A stretch of DNA of 32,381 nt, from assembly GCA_022819585.1 (NCBI GenBank), contig JAJEGY010000022.1, forward strand, positions 1-32,381. Direction: 5' to 3'. Positions 7,423 through 15,725 of the stretch are shown piece after piece. Numbering within the stretch: the stretch's first letter is position 1; every line of letters starts with the position of its first letter. This DNA is from Dehalococcoidia bacterium (GTDB taxonomy: Bacteria > Chloroflexota > Dehalococcoidia > Lucifugimonadales > Lucifugimonadaceae). The notes beneath the pieces were generated by a model. The model had not been told where the DNA came from, ran no database searches, and saw nothing but the letters and a program-made list of their open reading frames with translations. The translations under genes were made by a program, and so were the position numbers.

Positions 7423-7956
7423 TTATGCAGCCTCGGCGGCTCTACGTTGTTCGGCGATTTGTTCGAGGGTGCTGGCCAGGTTTTGGACTGGTGCGTTTAG
7501 GACGCGTGCGAGGTTGTTGAGGGGTCCGTTCATGGCGGATGCGAGCATTCCGATGAGTTGCTCTCGGCTCGGGAGGTCTGCGATTTGCTCGACTCGTGCT
7601 GAGTTTATGAGTTCGCTTTCGAGGACCCCGCCGAGGATCTCAACGTTCAAGCCCAGGTCTTTGATGGAGTTGTTGAGTGCTTTAACCATGCCGGCGATGT
7701 CGTCTTCGGCGACGATGTAAGCCGTGGGTCCGTCGATGATCTCTTCGATGCCGTCGATGCCGAGTTCATCTGCAGCGATCTTTACGAGATTGTTTTTAGC
7801 GACGAAGATTTTGCCACCGCCCTCAGTGACGCTACGACGCAGTTCGTCCATCTGTGAAGCGTTGACGTTGGTGTGCCGTGCGGTAACGATGAGGGGTTTG
7901 TCGCGTATTCGCTCGAGGATGTTTTCGAGCATTTTTTCGTTGCGTTGGGATGGCAT
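7423..7956 (-). CDS. rplJ: 50S ribosomal protein L10
   Basis: 177 residues. L10 anchors the L7/L12 dimers to 23S rRNA through its N-terminal globular domain; the Ala-rich C-terminal helix (from about 140, ending RRAAEAA) carries the L7/L12 binding sites. Conserved features include [20 protein letters not shown] and [11 protein letters not shown]. In other bacteria L10, alone or with L12, represses its own mRNA by binding the leader, and such a leader is present at 8132-8300. The 103 bp to rplL contain no terminator. Confidence 0.97.
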   Translation of the reverse strand: MPSQRNEKMLENILERIRDKPLIVTARHTNVNASQMDELRRSVTEGGGKIFVAKNNLVKIAADELGIDGIEEIIDGPTAYIVAEDDIAGMVKALNNSIKDLGLNVEILGGVLESELINSARVEQIADLPSREQLIGMLASAMNGPLNNLARVLNAPVQNLASTLEQIAEQRRAAEAA

Positions 7957-8062
7957 TTTGGGTTACTCAGCGATTGGTGTGTCGGTATATGCTTGGGATT
8001 TCTGCGATTGCGTTGGTGAAGTTTGTTGTAGCGGAGATGCCCCCCGCTTCCCCGGGCCCTAA

Positions 8063-8087
8063 CCCTCTCCCGCCCAGCGGGAGAGGG
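8063..8087. repeat. palindromic repeat, copy 2, inside the rplJ 5' leader
   Basis: CCCTCTCCCGC and GCGGGAGAGGG enclose a three-base loop. The arms match those of copy 1 at 6112-6136 over 11 bases, and the flanking CCCTAACCCT matches as well. It lies between the leader attenuator and rplJ, so it will be transcribed as a hairpin in the L10 mRNA. Confidence 0.6.
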
Positions 8088-8131
8088 CATTTATCGGGAG
8101 CCTCTCCTGCCGAGGGGATTTATGGGGAATC

Positions 8132-8300
8132 AAAAAGCCTCGGGCTTTCTGCTTCGGGTTTGGTTGCAGGTTGCCGCGAGGCGGTCTGAGATATGGATTA
8201 CGGCTTTTGGAGTTTGCCGTATTTCGTATCAGCCTCGGCGGGCGACATCAACTGTCTTTGGTCTCTGTATCAGAGCACCCGCTGTCTGCAGCCGGGGGAT
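8132..8300 (-). promoter_or_regulatory. L10 ribosomal protein leader with attenuator hairpin
   Basis: On the minus strand the core reads GCTGCAGACAGCGGGTGCTC, then a short hairpin, then GCCCGCCGAGGCTGATACG. This matches the L10-binding kink-turn pattern of bacterial rplJ-rplL leaders as I remember the family (Rfam L10_leader). About 45 nt further on, GCCTCG (8182-8177) pairs with CGAGGC (8142-8137) immediately before TTTTTG (8136-8131), an intrinsic terminator. The arrangement predicts that excess L10 favours termination before rplJ. It occupies most of the 426-bp gap between rplA and rplJ. Confidence 0.75.
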
Positions 8301-8382
8301 GTTGGCGTGATCTGGTGGGTTTGTCTAGATTGTCTCCTGTTTCGGATCTAGTCAGCGGCTATCTTCGATTGTAACTCTAGGT

Positions 8383-9102
8383 TCATTCGGAGACGGTCAG
8401 GCTTTCCAAGCTGGGGAGGTTTACCTTGATGCCGGGTCCCATGGCGGAGCATAGGGTTACGGCTTTTACGAACTGTCCTTTGACGCCTTCTGGTTTGGCT
8501 CGTGAGACGGTTTCGTAGACGGCGGCGAGGTTGTTCAGGAGCTGGTCGTCGGTGAATGACTTTCGACCGATTCGTGCGTGCAGGTTGGCATGGCGGTCCA
8601 TGCGGAGCTCTTGCCGTCCTTGGCGTGCACTGTTGATGGCGGATTCGAGCTGGTTGGGCTGTACGACGGTGTTGTTTCGTGGGTTTGGCATGAGGCCGCG
8701 CGGTCCGAGGACGCGTCCGAGTCGTCCAACTTTGGGCATCTGGTCTGGTGTAGCGAGAGAGACTTCCCAATCGGTCCATCCGCCTTGTATGCGGTCTAGG
8801 AGTTCGTCGTCGACGATGTAGTCGGCACCGGCTTCGGTTGCGATTCGTGCGGCTTCGCCTTCTGCGAATACGAGGACGCGCACGACATCGCCGAGGGAGT
8901 GTGGGAGTGCGACGACTTCTCGGAGCTGCTGGTCGGCGTGGCGTGGATCGGCGTTAGTAGCGAGATGGATCTCGATGCTTTCGTCGAATTTAGCCGTTGC
9001 GGACTCTCGGGTGAGTTTGACAGCGTCATTTGCGTCGATGGGCTCTTTGGGGAGGTTTGAGACGACTTCCCTGTAGCGTTTGCTGTGCTTGAGTCTTGGC
9101 AT
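8383..9102 (-). CDS. rplA: 50S ribosomal protein L1
   Basis: 239 residues, normal length. L1 forms the movable stalk near the E site and, in many bacteria, represses the rplK-rplA mRNA. Conserved signatures include KFDESIEIHLATNADPRHAD near the N-terminus, the LGPRGLMPNPRNNTV segment in the second half and the closing VKVNLPSLESLTVSE-type end. The ATG at 9102 begins 40 bp after rplK ends. Its stop lies just before the L10 leader region, so rplKA and rplJL probably form separately tuned units. Confidence 0.97.
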   Translation of the reverse strand: MPRLKHSKRYREVVSNLPKEPIDANDAVKLTRESATAKFDESIEIHLATNADPRHADQQLREVVALPHSLGDVVRVLVFAEGEAARIATEAGADYIVDDELLDRIQGGWTDWEVSLATPDQMPKVGRLGRVLGPRGLMPNPRNNTVVQPNQLESAINSARQGRQELRMDRHANLHARIGRKSFTDDQLLNNLAAVYETVSRAKPEGVKGQFVKAVTLCSAMGPGIKVNLPSLESLTVSE

Positions 9103-9141
9103 TGGTCTGGGGTTTTCTCGGATGGTGATGTTCGGATGGTG

Positions 9142-9567
9142 CTAGTCGGCGACGACGATGCCCATGCTTCGTGCGGTGCCTTCGATGACGTTCATTGCGG
9201 CTTCGATGTCGTTGGCGTTGAGTTCTTCGATCTTGGTCTCGGCGATGGACTTCAGCTGGTCACGTGAGATGCTGCCTGCGACCATGGTTCCGGGGGTCTG
9301 CGATCCGCCTTCGACGCCGGCGGCTTGCTTCAACAGAGCGGATGACGGAGGGGACTTTACGACGAAGGAGAATGACCTATCGGCATAGACGTCGATGGCG
9401 GCTCGAACGATCATTCCGCGGTTGGACTGGGAGCGCTCGTTGAACTCTTTGATGAAGAGCGGTATGTTGATACCGTGCTGTCCGAGAGCGGGGCCGACCG
9501 GCGGTGCGGGTGTCGCCTCGGCGGCCGGGAGTTGGAGGTTTACCTTTGCGATTACTTTCCTTGCCAC
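9142..9567 (-). CDS. rplK: 50S ribosomal protein L11
   Basis: 141 residues, the usual length. L11 binds the GTPase-associated region of 23S rRNA with L10 and is needed for the stringent-response signal. The N-terminal domain carries the Pro-rich LPAAEATPAPPVGPALGQHG switch region and the C-terminal RNA-binding domain carries VAGSISRDQLKSIAETK. The start is a GTG at 9567 (GTG GCA AGG); no better start exists in frame. It follows nusG by 59 bp. Confidence 0.97.
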   Translation of the reverse strand: MARKVIAKVNLQLPAAEATPAPPVGPALGQHGINIPLFIKEFNERSQSNRGMIVRAAIDVYADRSFSFVVKSPPSSALLKQAAGVEGGSQTPGTMVAGSISRDQLKSIAETKIEELNANDIEAAMNVIEGTARSMGIVVAD

Positions 9568-9626
9568 GGGTATCTATCTATTTCTAGTGTTTTGAGTGGT
9601 GGGATCAGGTGTTCCGTCGATCAGCT

Positions 9627-10205
9627 CTAGGCTTTTTCAACGGATAGGAACGGCAGTTCGACGGGCGTGTCTTGTCCGAAGAACGAGACGGTGACACGCA
9701 GGGTGCCGCGGTGTCCGAGGACCTCGTCGACGGTGCCGCTAAATTCGGAGAAAGGTCCGTCTTTGATGGTGACGACGTCTCCGCGCTCGAACCCGAAGTT
9801 GATCTGAGGGCTGTCGGTAGACGGTCCTTGGATCATGCGGTGTGCTTCATCATCGGTGAGGGGTGTTGGTTTTGCTCTACCCTCGACGCCTTCTTCGACG
9901 GAGATGAAGTTGGTTACGCCTGGTGTGTTGCGTACGACGTACCAGCTGTCGTCGTTCATGACCATGTGGACGAGGAGATATCCGGGGTACATGGTCTTTT
10001 CGACGTTCTTGGTTTCGCCGTCTGTCATCTGGACGACGGTCTGCTTCGGCACAACGGCGTCGAAGATCTGGTCTTCGAAGTCCATAGTGATGATGCGTTG
10101 CTTGAGGTTTTGGCAGGTGCGATCTTCACGACCGGAGTAGGTGTGTACGACGTACCACCGTGCGGTGTTCGGGATCACAGAGGTTGAGGATGGTGCGGTA
10201 GTCAA
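9627..10205 (-). CDS. nusG: transcription termination/antitermination factor NusG
   Basis: 192 residues. The NGN domain (about 17-115) begins ARWYVVHTYSGREDR and contains the conserved MYPGYLLVHMVM; the KOW domain follows at about 141-170 (RGDVVTIKDGPFSEFSGTVD). NusG binds the RNA polymerase clamp to modulate pausing and couples to Rho or ribosomes. The start is a TTG at 10205, three bases after the secE stop, with AGGGAC upstream. The secE-nusG-rplK-rplA order is conserved across bacteria. Confidence 0.96.
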   Translation of the reverse strand: MTTAPSSTSVIPNTARWYVVHTYSGREDRTCQNLKQRIITMDFEDQIFDAVVPKQTVVQMTDGETKNVEKTMYPGYLLVHMVMNDDSWYVVRNTPGVTNFISVEEGVEGRAKPTPLTDDEAHRMIQGPSTDSPQINFGFERGDVVTIKDGPFSEFSGTVDEVLGHRGTLRVTVSFFGQDTPVELPFLSVEKA

Positions 10206-10208
10206 GGT

Positions 10209-10442
10209 TTATGTCCCTGCTAGCAGTGAGAATATGCGAGCGAAGAGCCAGTCGAATGATCCGAGGAACACGCCCATAACAGCGGCGAGGGCGATGACGA
10301 GCAGCCATAGCCTGGTGGCTTCTTCGCGTGTGGGCCAAGTGACTTTTCGGAGTTCGCCAAAGACGTCACCGAAGAATCCGAAGATGGAGAAACGCCGCGA
10401 GGGCGTTAGTCGGACGTCGGGTCTGGCTTGGTTTCGTGCCAT
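10209..10442 (-). CDS. secE: preprotein translocase subunit SecE
   Basis: 77 residues with one C-terminal transmembrane segment (about 45-65) preceded by the conserved amphipathic GELRKVTWPTREEA. This is the minimal single-span SecE typical of most bacteria, which clamps SecY in the membrane. It lies between rpmG (20 bp upstream) and nusG (3 bp downstream). Confidence 0.95.
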   Translation of the reverse strand: MARNQARPDVRLTPSRRFSIFGFFGDVFGELRKVTWPTREEATRLWLLVIALAAVMGVFLGSFDWLFARIFSLLAGT

Positions 10443-10462
10443 TTCAGGATTTCAGGGTTGGG

Positions 10463-10630
10463 TTAGCGGCGCGATTCACGGAACTGGTTGTGTGATCGAC
10501 ATGCCGGGCAGTATTTGCGGAGGGTGATGCGATCGGGGGTGTTCCGTCGGTTCTTTTCCGTATGATACGTGTGCGACCCGCATTCGCAGGTGAGTTGAAC
10601 CAACGTTCGGACGGCGTTTTTTCTAGCCAT
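10463..10630 (-). CDS. rpmG: 50S ribosomal protein L33
   Basis: 55 residues, read directly from the sequence. It begins MARKNAVRTLVQLTCECGSH and carries the typical TEKNRRNTPDRITLRKYCP segment. Cysteines 15, 17, 41 and 44 make this a zinc-binding (C+) form, although the first pair is C-x-C rather than the usual C-x-x-C. The tuf-rpmG-secE-nusG order is conserved in many phyla. No tRNA-Trp lies between rpmG and secE as it does in some genomes. Confidence 0.93.
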   Translation of the reverse strand: MARKNAVRTLVQLTCECGSHTYHTEKNRRNTPDRITLRKYCPACRSHNQFRESRR

Positions 10631-10685
10631 TTTTCATCTCCTCGGCGGGTTCGTCTCTATTGGAGTCGGTGTTGTCTGTGATAGC

Positions 10686-10734
10686 GAAAATCGCCTGCGT
10701 CGTTCGCTTTTGACAAGCGCTCGTCGCAGGCGAT
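10686..10734 (-). terminator. intrinsic terminator after tuf
   Basis: Ten-base perfect arms ATCGCCTGCG (10734-10725) and CGCAGGCGAT (10699-10690) are followed on the minus strand by TTTTC. It lies 15 bp past the tuf stop and separates the tRNA-tuf unit from rpmG-secE-nusG-rplKA. Confidence 0.85.
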
Positions 10735-10748
10735 GTTGCGCCGGTTTG

Positions 10749-11951
10749 TTATGCGGTTACTTCGGTGAAGACGCCGGAGCCGACGGTTCGCCCGCCTTCG
10801 CGGATAGCGAATCGCAGGTTCTCTTCGAGGGCTACGGGGTAGAGCAGCTCGATCTCCATCTCGGTGTTGTCACCGGGCATGACCATCTCGATGCCGTCGG
10901 GGAGTTTGATCTCGCCGGTGACGTCGGTGGTTCGGATGTAGAACTGCGGTTTGTAGCCGGAGAAGAACGGGGTGCGTCGCCCGCCTTCTTCGGCGGTGAG
11001 GACGTAGACCTGCGCCTTGCCCTTGGTGTATGGGGTGATGGTGCCGGGTTTTGCGAGCACTGCTCCACGGGAGACTTCTTCGCGGTCGATGCCACGTAGG
11101 AGGCAACCGACGGCGTCGCCGGTGATGCCTTCGTCAAGAGTCTTTTGGAACATTTCCACGCCGGTGACGACGGTGTTCTGGGTCTGTCCGAATCCGACGA
11201 TTTCGACTGGCTCACCAACCACGACTTTTCCACGCTCGATCCTGCCGGTTACGACGGTGCCTCGTCCCTTAATGCCGAAGACGTCTTCGATCGGCATGAT
11301 GAATGGGAGGTCGACGGGTCGATCCGGGATGGGGACGTAGCTGTCAACGGCGTCCATGAGTTCGTAGATCTGCTGGACCCATTTGTTGCTGGTGTCTTCA
11401 GCATTCTCCAGTGCTTCAAGTGCGCTGACCTGTACGACGGGGATGTCGTCGCCGGGGAAGTCGTATGAGGATAGTAGCTCTCGGACTTCGAGTTCGACGA
11501 GTTCGAGGAGCTCTTCGTCTTCCATCGTGTCGCACTTGTTGAGAGCGACGACGAGGGCCGGAACGTTCACCTGACGAGCGAGCAGAATGTGCTCACGAGT
11601 CTGGGGCATGGGTCCGTCAGCTGCGGAGACGACGAGAATAGCGCCGTCCATCTGCGCTGCGCCGGTGATCATGTTCTTGATGTAGTCGGCGTGACCGGGG
11701 CAGTCGACGTGAGCGTAGTGACGCGCAGCGGTCTCGTACTCGGTGTGAGTGGTAGCGATGGTGACACCTCGTTCGCGCTCTTCGGGCGCGTTGTCGATGT
11801 CGTCGAAGTTCTTAGCGGTAACGTTTAGTTCGGGGTTATTTGCCAGAACTTGTGTGATCGCTGCGGTAAGGGTCGTCTTCCCGTGGTCGACGTGCCCGAT
11901 AGTGCCGACGTTAACGTGCGGCTTGGTCCTGTCAAAGACTTGCTTCGCCAT
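10749..11951 (-). CDS. tuf: elongation factor Tu
   Basis: 400 residues, the GTPase that brings aminoacyl-tRNA to the ribosome. G1 is GHVDHGKT (19-26), the switch I region contains ERERGVTI, G3 is DCPGH (83-87), G4 NKCD (138-141) and G5 SAL (176-178). Domains II and III are complete, with [12 protein letters not shown] and the closing [15 protein letters not shown]. The ATG at 11951 has AGAGGAAA immediately upstream. Two tRNA genes precede it directly and a strong terminator follows. Only one tuf copy is visible in the window, and fusA/rpsG/rpsL do not flank it, so this is the tufB-type context. Confidence 0.98.
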   Translation of the reverse strand: MAKQVFDRTKPHVNVGTIGHVDHGKTTLTAAITQVLANNPELNVTAKNFDDIDNAPEERERGVTIATTHTEYETAARHYAHVDCPGHADYIKNMITGAAQMDGAILVVSAADGPMPQTREHILLARQVNVPALVVALNKCDTMEDEELLELVELEVRELLSSYDFPGDDIPVVQVSALEALENAEDTSNKWVQQIYELMDAVDSYVPIPDRPVDLPFIMPIEDVFGIKGRGTVVTGRIERGKVVVGEPVEIVGFGQTQNTVVTGVEMFQKTLDEGITGDAVGCLLRGIDREEVSRGAVLAKPGTITPYTKGKAQVYVLTAEEGGRRTPFFSGYKPQFYIRTTDVTGEIKLPDGIEMVMPGDNTEMEIELLYPVALEENLRFAIREGGRTVGSGVFTEVTA

Positions 11952-12052
11952 TTTCCTCTTTGCCTGCCCTTTCCGAAAGGGTCTATATTTAATTTCACGT
12001 TTGCCGATTATCGGCTATGCAGGAGTTGTCTCGACGGTGGATCCGGGGTTAT

Positions 12053-12127
<75 letters not shown>

Positions 12128-12168
12128 TCGGCTCCTCTTGGTTCGAGTTCCTTCTTTGTTCCCTGCGC

Positions 12169-12253
12169 TGGTGCAGGGAGTAGGATTCGAACCTACGAAG
12201 CACAAGGCGGCAGATTTACAGTCTGCTGGGTTTGACCGCTCCCCAATCCCTGC
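12169..12253 (-). tRNA. tRNA-Tyr(GTA)
   Basis: 85 nt including an encoded CCA (12171-12169), with the long variable arm expected of bacterial tRNA-Tyr. The acceptor is GCAGGGA/TCCCTGC, the anticodon stem-loop contains CTGTAAA with anticodon GTA, and the T-arm is GTAGG TTCGAAT CCTAC. It is the equivalent of E. coli tyrU. Confidence 0.95.
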
Positions 12254-12848
12254 ACAACCCTCCATCTTATAACAATGGGGGATTTCAAAGAGTCAAGTTA
12301 CGAGATTCGTAAGGGTGAAGGAGGGTTGAATCATGTTGAATAGGTTGATGCGGGCGTTGAAAGCCCAGTGATGAATGTGGGTCAGATCTGCCCGCGGTAC
12401 GGCCGTGGAGTCGCGGATGAGGGATTGGCCAAACGGTGCGCCTCGACTGGTCCAGCATTTCAGACGCGTCTTCAGGTTAGTGTTACGATAAAGGTGCGGT
12501 GGTATACACCACGTGCAACGGTCGGAGGGAGTGACGCATCTGGGGTTCTTTTGAAGGCTAGTGCTTTTCCCGATGCGCCTCAATTACGCTTGCTAGGCGA
12601 CCTCCGACCGATTCTTGATTTTAGACCTGTCGGAACTGGCGGCCTTCGTCTATCTGAATCGGATCCTTGATGCGGGTTCCCTCGCATCTTCGAGAGTGGG
12701 ACTGCGATCCTGCGGCCAGAAATGACCTACGTCTTGGAGGCGTTTTTCGGCGTTGGGTTGGTTAAGGGGCGGGGAATAGGATTTGGTTCGACGCTGTTTT
12801 TCACTGCGGAAGGTGCAAAACTAAAAGCGATTCTGTTTGTGGAAGTGT
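12254..12848. other. 595-bp gap inside the tRNA cluster with a nested inverted repeat
   Basis: No protein frame here is convincing and no tRNA-Gly, which E. coli has in this cluster, could be found. The notable content is a 10-bp perfect inverted repeat, CGGTCGGAGG (12519-12528) and CCTCCGACCG (12601-12610). It encloses CGCATC/GATGCG (12535-12540, 12572-12577) and a GGGG/CCC pair. A GTGGT-ATAC-ACCAC hairpin lies just upstream (about 12499-12512). The combination looks like a folded RNA or a structured spacer; strand and function are unknown. Confidence 0.4.
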
Positions 12849-12924
12849 TGGAGCCCCAGGGGGGATTCGAACCCGCCAACCTGCCAATTACAAATCGGCT
12901 GCGCTGCCATTGCGCCACTGGGGC
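12849..12924 (-). tRNA. tRNA-Thr(TGT)
   Basis: 76 nt including an encoded CCA (12851-12849). The acceptor GCCCCAG/CTGGGGC is perfect. The anticodon arm GCCGA-TTTGTAA-TTGGC gives anticodon TGT. The T-arm GCGGG TTCGAAT CCCCC has one C-C mismatch. It is the equivalent of E. coli thrU and the first gene of the tRNA-tuf cluster, sitting just 7 bp past a terminator-like hairpin. Confidence 0.93.
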
Positions 12925-12931
12925 ATAGGAG

Positions 12932-12952
12932 AAAAAAGAGGCCGAAAGGCTC
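12932..12952 (-). terminator. intrinsic terminator after the larE-larC-kinase genes
   Basis: On the minus strand GAGCC-TTTC-GGCCTC, a short stem with one bulge, is followed directly by TTTTTT. It lies 70 bp past the kinase-like gene's stop and 7 bp before the tRNA-Thr(TGT) 5' end, so the tRNAs either depend on read-through or have a promoter overlapping the hairpin. Confidence 0.55.
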
Positions 12953-13022
12953 GTGTTTGATTCTAATCGGGGCGGTTATGGGATCGGTGCTGTCAAGGCG
13001 ATCAATGGAAAGCCTGAGATTT

Positions 13023-13637
13023 TTACGTCAAATAGTGACGTGAGTCGAGGCCTAGTGATTGGTAAAAGGCGCGGAGTTGTCGGTATGAGCGAATTTCGTG
13101 GATGGTAGCGGTGGTCTGAGAATCTGCTATATCGTCAGCGATTCGGTGTTGAGACTTTTGCCCGTGGAACGCCCTGCGCCAGATGATCGAATCTGGCGCA
13201 AGTGCTGTTTTGAGGGTTTCGTAGTTATCGCCGCAGATCCGGGTTCTGTTGATGACGTTCAAGAGCGTCCTTTTTGCCACGCGCAGGGCCGATGGTACTT
13301 GCGGAAGGTTCAACCATATGACAGTATCGGCCAGCGGCAGCAAGTGGGGGCGGATTTCGCTGTGGTTTCCATCAACGATCCAACCGTCGGTGGCACGTGC
13401 GACTTGGTCAATGACGATTTCTACCGCTTCGTCGCGATCTCGTGACACCCAGTTTGGCAGCCAGAATATGGCGTCAAGCTCGATCACCGGTAGCTCTATG
13501 AGGGCGCTGAGGGCGCGACTAAGTGAGGTCTTGCCACCCTGACCGTAGATGCAGATGCGGGAGCCTATTTCGGGTTTGTTGAATGATGCGTTTGAAAGCT
13601 CAGATCCGGGCGAGGAGTTGTCATTTTCAGTGTTCAC
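13023..13637 (-). CDS. P-loop nucleotide kinase-like protein (FlaR/adenylate-kinase-like)
   Basis: 204 residues from a GTG at 13637 that overlaps the end of larC (shared GTGAACACTGA). A longer frame upstream would lie inside larC and is unlikely. The signatures VIELDAIFWLPNW (about 48-60), GWIVDGNHSEIR (about 83-94) and DTVIWLNLP are those of small kinase-like proteins annotated as DNA topology modulation or AAA-family ATPases. The P-loop is unusual: ICIYGQGGKTSL lacks the first glycine of GxxxxGKT, so nucleotide binding is uncertain. Substrate is unknown. Coupling to larC could be incidental. Confidence 0.65.
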   Translation of the reverse strand: MNTENDNSSPGSELSNASFNKPEIGSRICIYGQGGKTSLSRALSALIELPVIELDAIFWLPNWVSRDRDEAVEIVIDQVARATDGWIVDGNHSEIRPHLLPLADTVIWLNLPQVPSALRVAKRTLLNVINRTRICGDNYETLKTALAPDSIIWRRAFHGQKSQHRIADDIADSQTTATIHEIRSYRQLRAFYQSLGLDSRHYLT

Positions 13638-14877
13638 GGCTGGTGCGAAAGTTCGCGATGGATTTAGATGCGGCTTGTTTTGCGGTATCGGATATTCGGC
13701 CAATCGGGAGATCGAGACTGGAAGCGATGCGGGCACAGTCGTCGTACTCGGGTGCGATCTGTGTGACCTTGCCGTCGATGCTTCGGAGTTTGACTCGGAT
13801 AGGGCCGTATTCTGTTTCGACTTTAATAGTTTCTCTTTCGGCTACTAGTCGATCGAGTTGCCTTACCCTTACGCCGAGGGTGGATGTGTGGGTAAAGAAG
13901 GCGGTCGAGATACTTCCCAAATCGTCTTTTGGAGCGATGGCCGAGAGGGTTACACCGGGACGGTTTTTCTTCATCTGAATGGGGGTTGTCCAGACGTCTA
14001 GGGCGCCGTTGTTGAAGAGGACTTGGATGGCGTGGCCGATTTCTTCGCCAGTCATGTCGTCGAGGTTTGTTTCGATTAGGACAACGTCGGATTGGTGTTT
14101 GAGGCCTATGTTTGCGGCGGTCTGTTCAATCGAAGCGGTTTGGTCAGTTGATTGTCCGAGCCATATACCTACGACGTTAGGTGGGGAATCGCTGTTTCGA
14201 GTTCCTGCGCCGTATCCGACGGATTCGATGGTCATGTTGGAGGGTGTGAATTGGGCCAATGAAGCTATGATCGCTGCGCCTGTGGGGGTGATGCTTTCCC
14301 CTGCCGGAGGATGTGTGGCTGAGATTCGTACGGGGATTTGGTGGTTTTTGATGATGGCCATGGTCGCGGGGGCGATGGATGCGTTTTTGCCGTGGCTGCT
14401 TGATGACATGCCTGTGGATGCTGGTACGGGTGATACGTGAAGTGAGTGGATGTTTAGGAGGCGTAATCCGATCACTGCGCCGGCGATGTCGATTAGGGTG
14501 TCGAAGGTGCCTAGTTCGTGGAGATGGGTTGATCCGGGGGAAGCGTTATGGGCTTCTGCTTCGGCGTTTTGGAGGTGGTCGAAGATGGTGCGAATTTTGG
14601 CGAGGTCGGTTTCGGGGAGGTCGCTGGTTTCGATGGATCGGTTGAAGTCGTTCCAGTTGAGGCGTCGGTCGCTATCATTTCCCAGATTTACTTCTATGTG
14701 TGTTGCTTTGATAGCACCACGGGTTGTTTTGGTGGTAATCAGCTGGAAATGGTTGGGAACGATTCTTGTTAGCTCTGGCTCTAAGAGTTCCTTGTCGAGA
14801 CCGGCATCGAGCATGGCAGCGAGGAACATGTCGCCGCTGATTCCGCCGATGATGTCGAGGTATGCGACGGGCGTCAT
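13627..14877 (-). CDS. larC: nickel-pincer cofactor cyclometallase LarC
   Basis: 416 residues. LarC uses CTP to insert nickel into the thiolated pyridinium mononucleotide, the last step in making the nickel-pincer nucleotide of lactate racemase and related epimerases. Family signatures include AYLDIIGGISGDMFLAAMLD at the N-terminus, STHLHELGTFDTLIDIAG (about 120-137), the His-rich SSSSHGKN and the NLDDMTGEEIGHA segment (about 267-279). Both halves are in one frame, unlike L. plantarum, where larC1/larC2 are joined by a frameshift. The ATG overlaps the larE stop by four bases (ATGA). larA and larB are not in the window. Confidence 0.9.
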   Translation of the reverse strand: MTPVAYLDIIGGISGDMFLAAMLDAGLDKELLEPELTRIVPNHFQLITTKTTRGAIKATHIEVNLGNDSDRRLNWNDFNRSIETSDLPETDLAKIRTIFDHLQNAEAEAHNASPGSTHLHELGTFDTLIDIAGAVIGLRLLNIHSLHVSPVPASTGMSSSSHGKNASIAPATMAIIKNHQIPVRISATHPPAGESITPTGAAIIASLAQFTPSNMTIESVGYGAGTRNSDSPPNVVGIWLGQSTDQTASIEQTAANIGLKHQSDVVLIETNLDDMTGEEIGHAIQVLFNNGALDVWTTPIQMKKNRPGVTLSAIAPKDDLGSISTAFFTHTSTLGVRVRQLDRLVAERETIKVETEYGPIRVKLRSIDGKVTQIAPEYDDCARIASSLDLPIGRISDTAKQAASKSIANFRTSREH

Positions 14878-15701
14878 GGGGTCGGTTGGAGGGCCTCGTT
14901 CAAGTTGCCGGACCGTAGGCCCTTGGGGTCTAGTTCGACACGTTGGTAGCCTGCTTCGAGGATTCCGGTTTCTGCCTTTGTTTTGGTGCCGAGCGAGTTA
15001 TAGATCGGGAACATTTCGAGGGGGATCTCGACTCGGGCTGTTTCACCGTAGTGGCGGACTCGACATTCTTTGAAGCCTAGCTCTCGCAGGTGTTTTTCGG
15101 CTCTGGAAATCATCTTCAACGCCTCTGGGGTGACGTGAGTCCCGTATGGAATCCGTGAGGATAGGCAAGGTTGGGCTGGTTTGTCCCAGTTTGGCAGTTC
15201 GGCTTCGAGAGCTAATGCGCGGACTTCTTCTTTGCCGATGTCGGTTTCTAGCAGAGGCGATCGGACTTCGAAGTTTTTGGCGGCTTTCATTCCGGGTCGG
15301 TAATCGCCGAGGTCGTCGCGGTTGGCGCCGTTTGCGATCACTCGGAATCCTTCGGATGTCGCTATGTGTTCCAGGTGGGTATAGAGTTCGGATTTGCAGA
15401 AGAAGCAGCGTGCGCCGTCGTTCCTGAGGTAACGCTGGTCTTGCATCTCGGAGGTGGTGATGGTTCGGAAGTTCCATCCTCGTGTTTCGGCGAGCTTCTG
15501 TGCGCTTTCGAGTTCGTAGTCGGCGAGACTGTCGGATACGGCGGTGACGATGAGTGAGGCATCAGCGCCTAGGGTTTGGTGTGTGAGTTCGGATACAAGT
15601 GCGGAGTCGACGCCGCCGGAGTATGCGACGATCGCTGATTCGAAGTTGGCGATCGTCTCGCGGAGGCGGTGGGATTTTAGGGCGAGGGTGACGTCGGTCA
15701 T
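14874..15701 (-). CDS. larE: ATP-dependent sulfur transferase LarE
   Basis: 275 residues from the ATG at 15701. A longer TTG start at 15728 falls inside the T-run of the clpC terminator and is unlikely. The PP-loop SGGVDS (28-33) binds ATP to adenylate the carboxylate of the pyridinium substrate. Cysteines C99 and C102 (ARCFFCKSELY) and C179 (QPCLSSR) are the positions expected of the three-cysteine LarE type, which may bind an iron-sulfur cluster and recycle sulfur; single-cysteine types sacrifice the residue matching C179. That assignment follows family knowledge, not measurement. No Shine-Dalgarno precedes the ATG, so the mRNA may be nearly leaderless. It is the first gene of larE-larC-kinase. 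Confidence 0.9.
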   Translation of the reverse strand: MTDVTLALKSHRLRETIANFESAIVAYSGGVDSALVSELTHQTLGADASLIVTAVSDSLADYELESAQKLAETRGWNFRTITTSEMQDQRYLRNDGARCFFCKSELYTHLEHIATSEGFRVIANGANRDDLGDYRPGMKAAKNFEVRSPLLETDIGKEEVRALALEAELPNWDKPAQPCLSSRIPYGTHVTPEALKMISRAEKHLRELGFKECRVRHYGETARVEIPLEMFPIYNSLGTKTKAETGILEAGYQRVELDPKGLRSGNLNEALQPTP

Positions 15702-15725
15702 GGATTTGGGGATATTGGAATTATG

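Noticed and set aside
12480..12625. T-box riboswitch reading of the nested inverted repeat
   Set aside because: GGTGGTATACACCAC resembles the T-box motif only loosely, and no suitable gene follows on the plus strand.
12293..12670. Opposing frames of about 100 codons between the tRNAs
   Set aside because: They overlap each other across the inverted repeat and have no start signals or recognisable composition.
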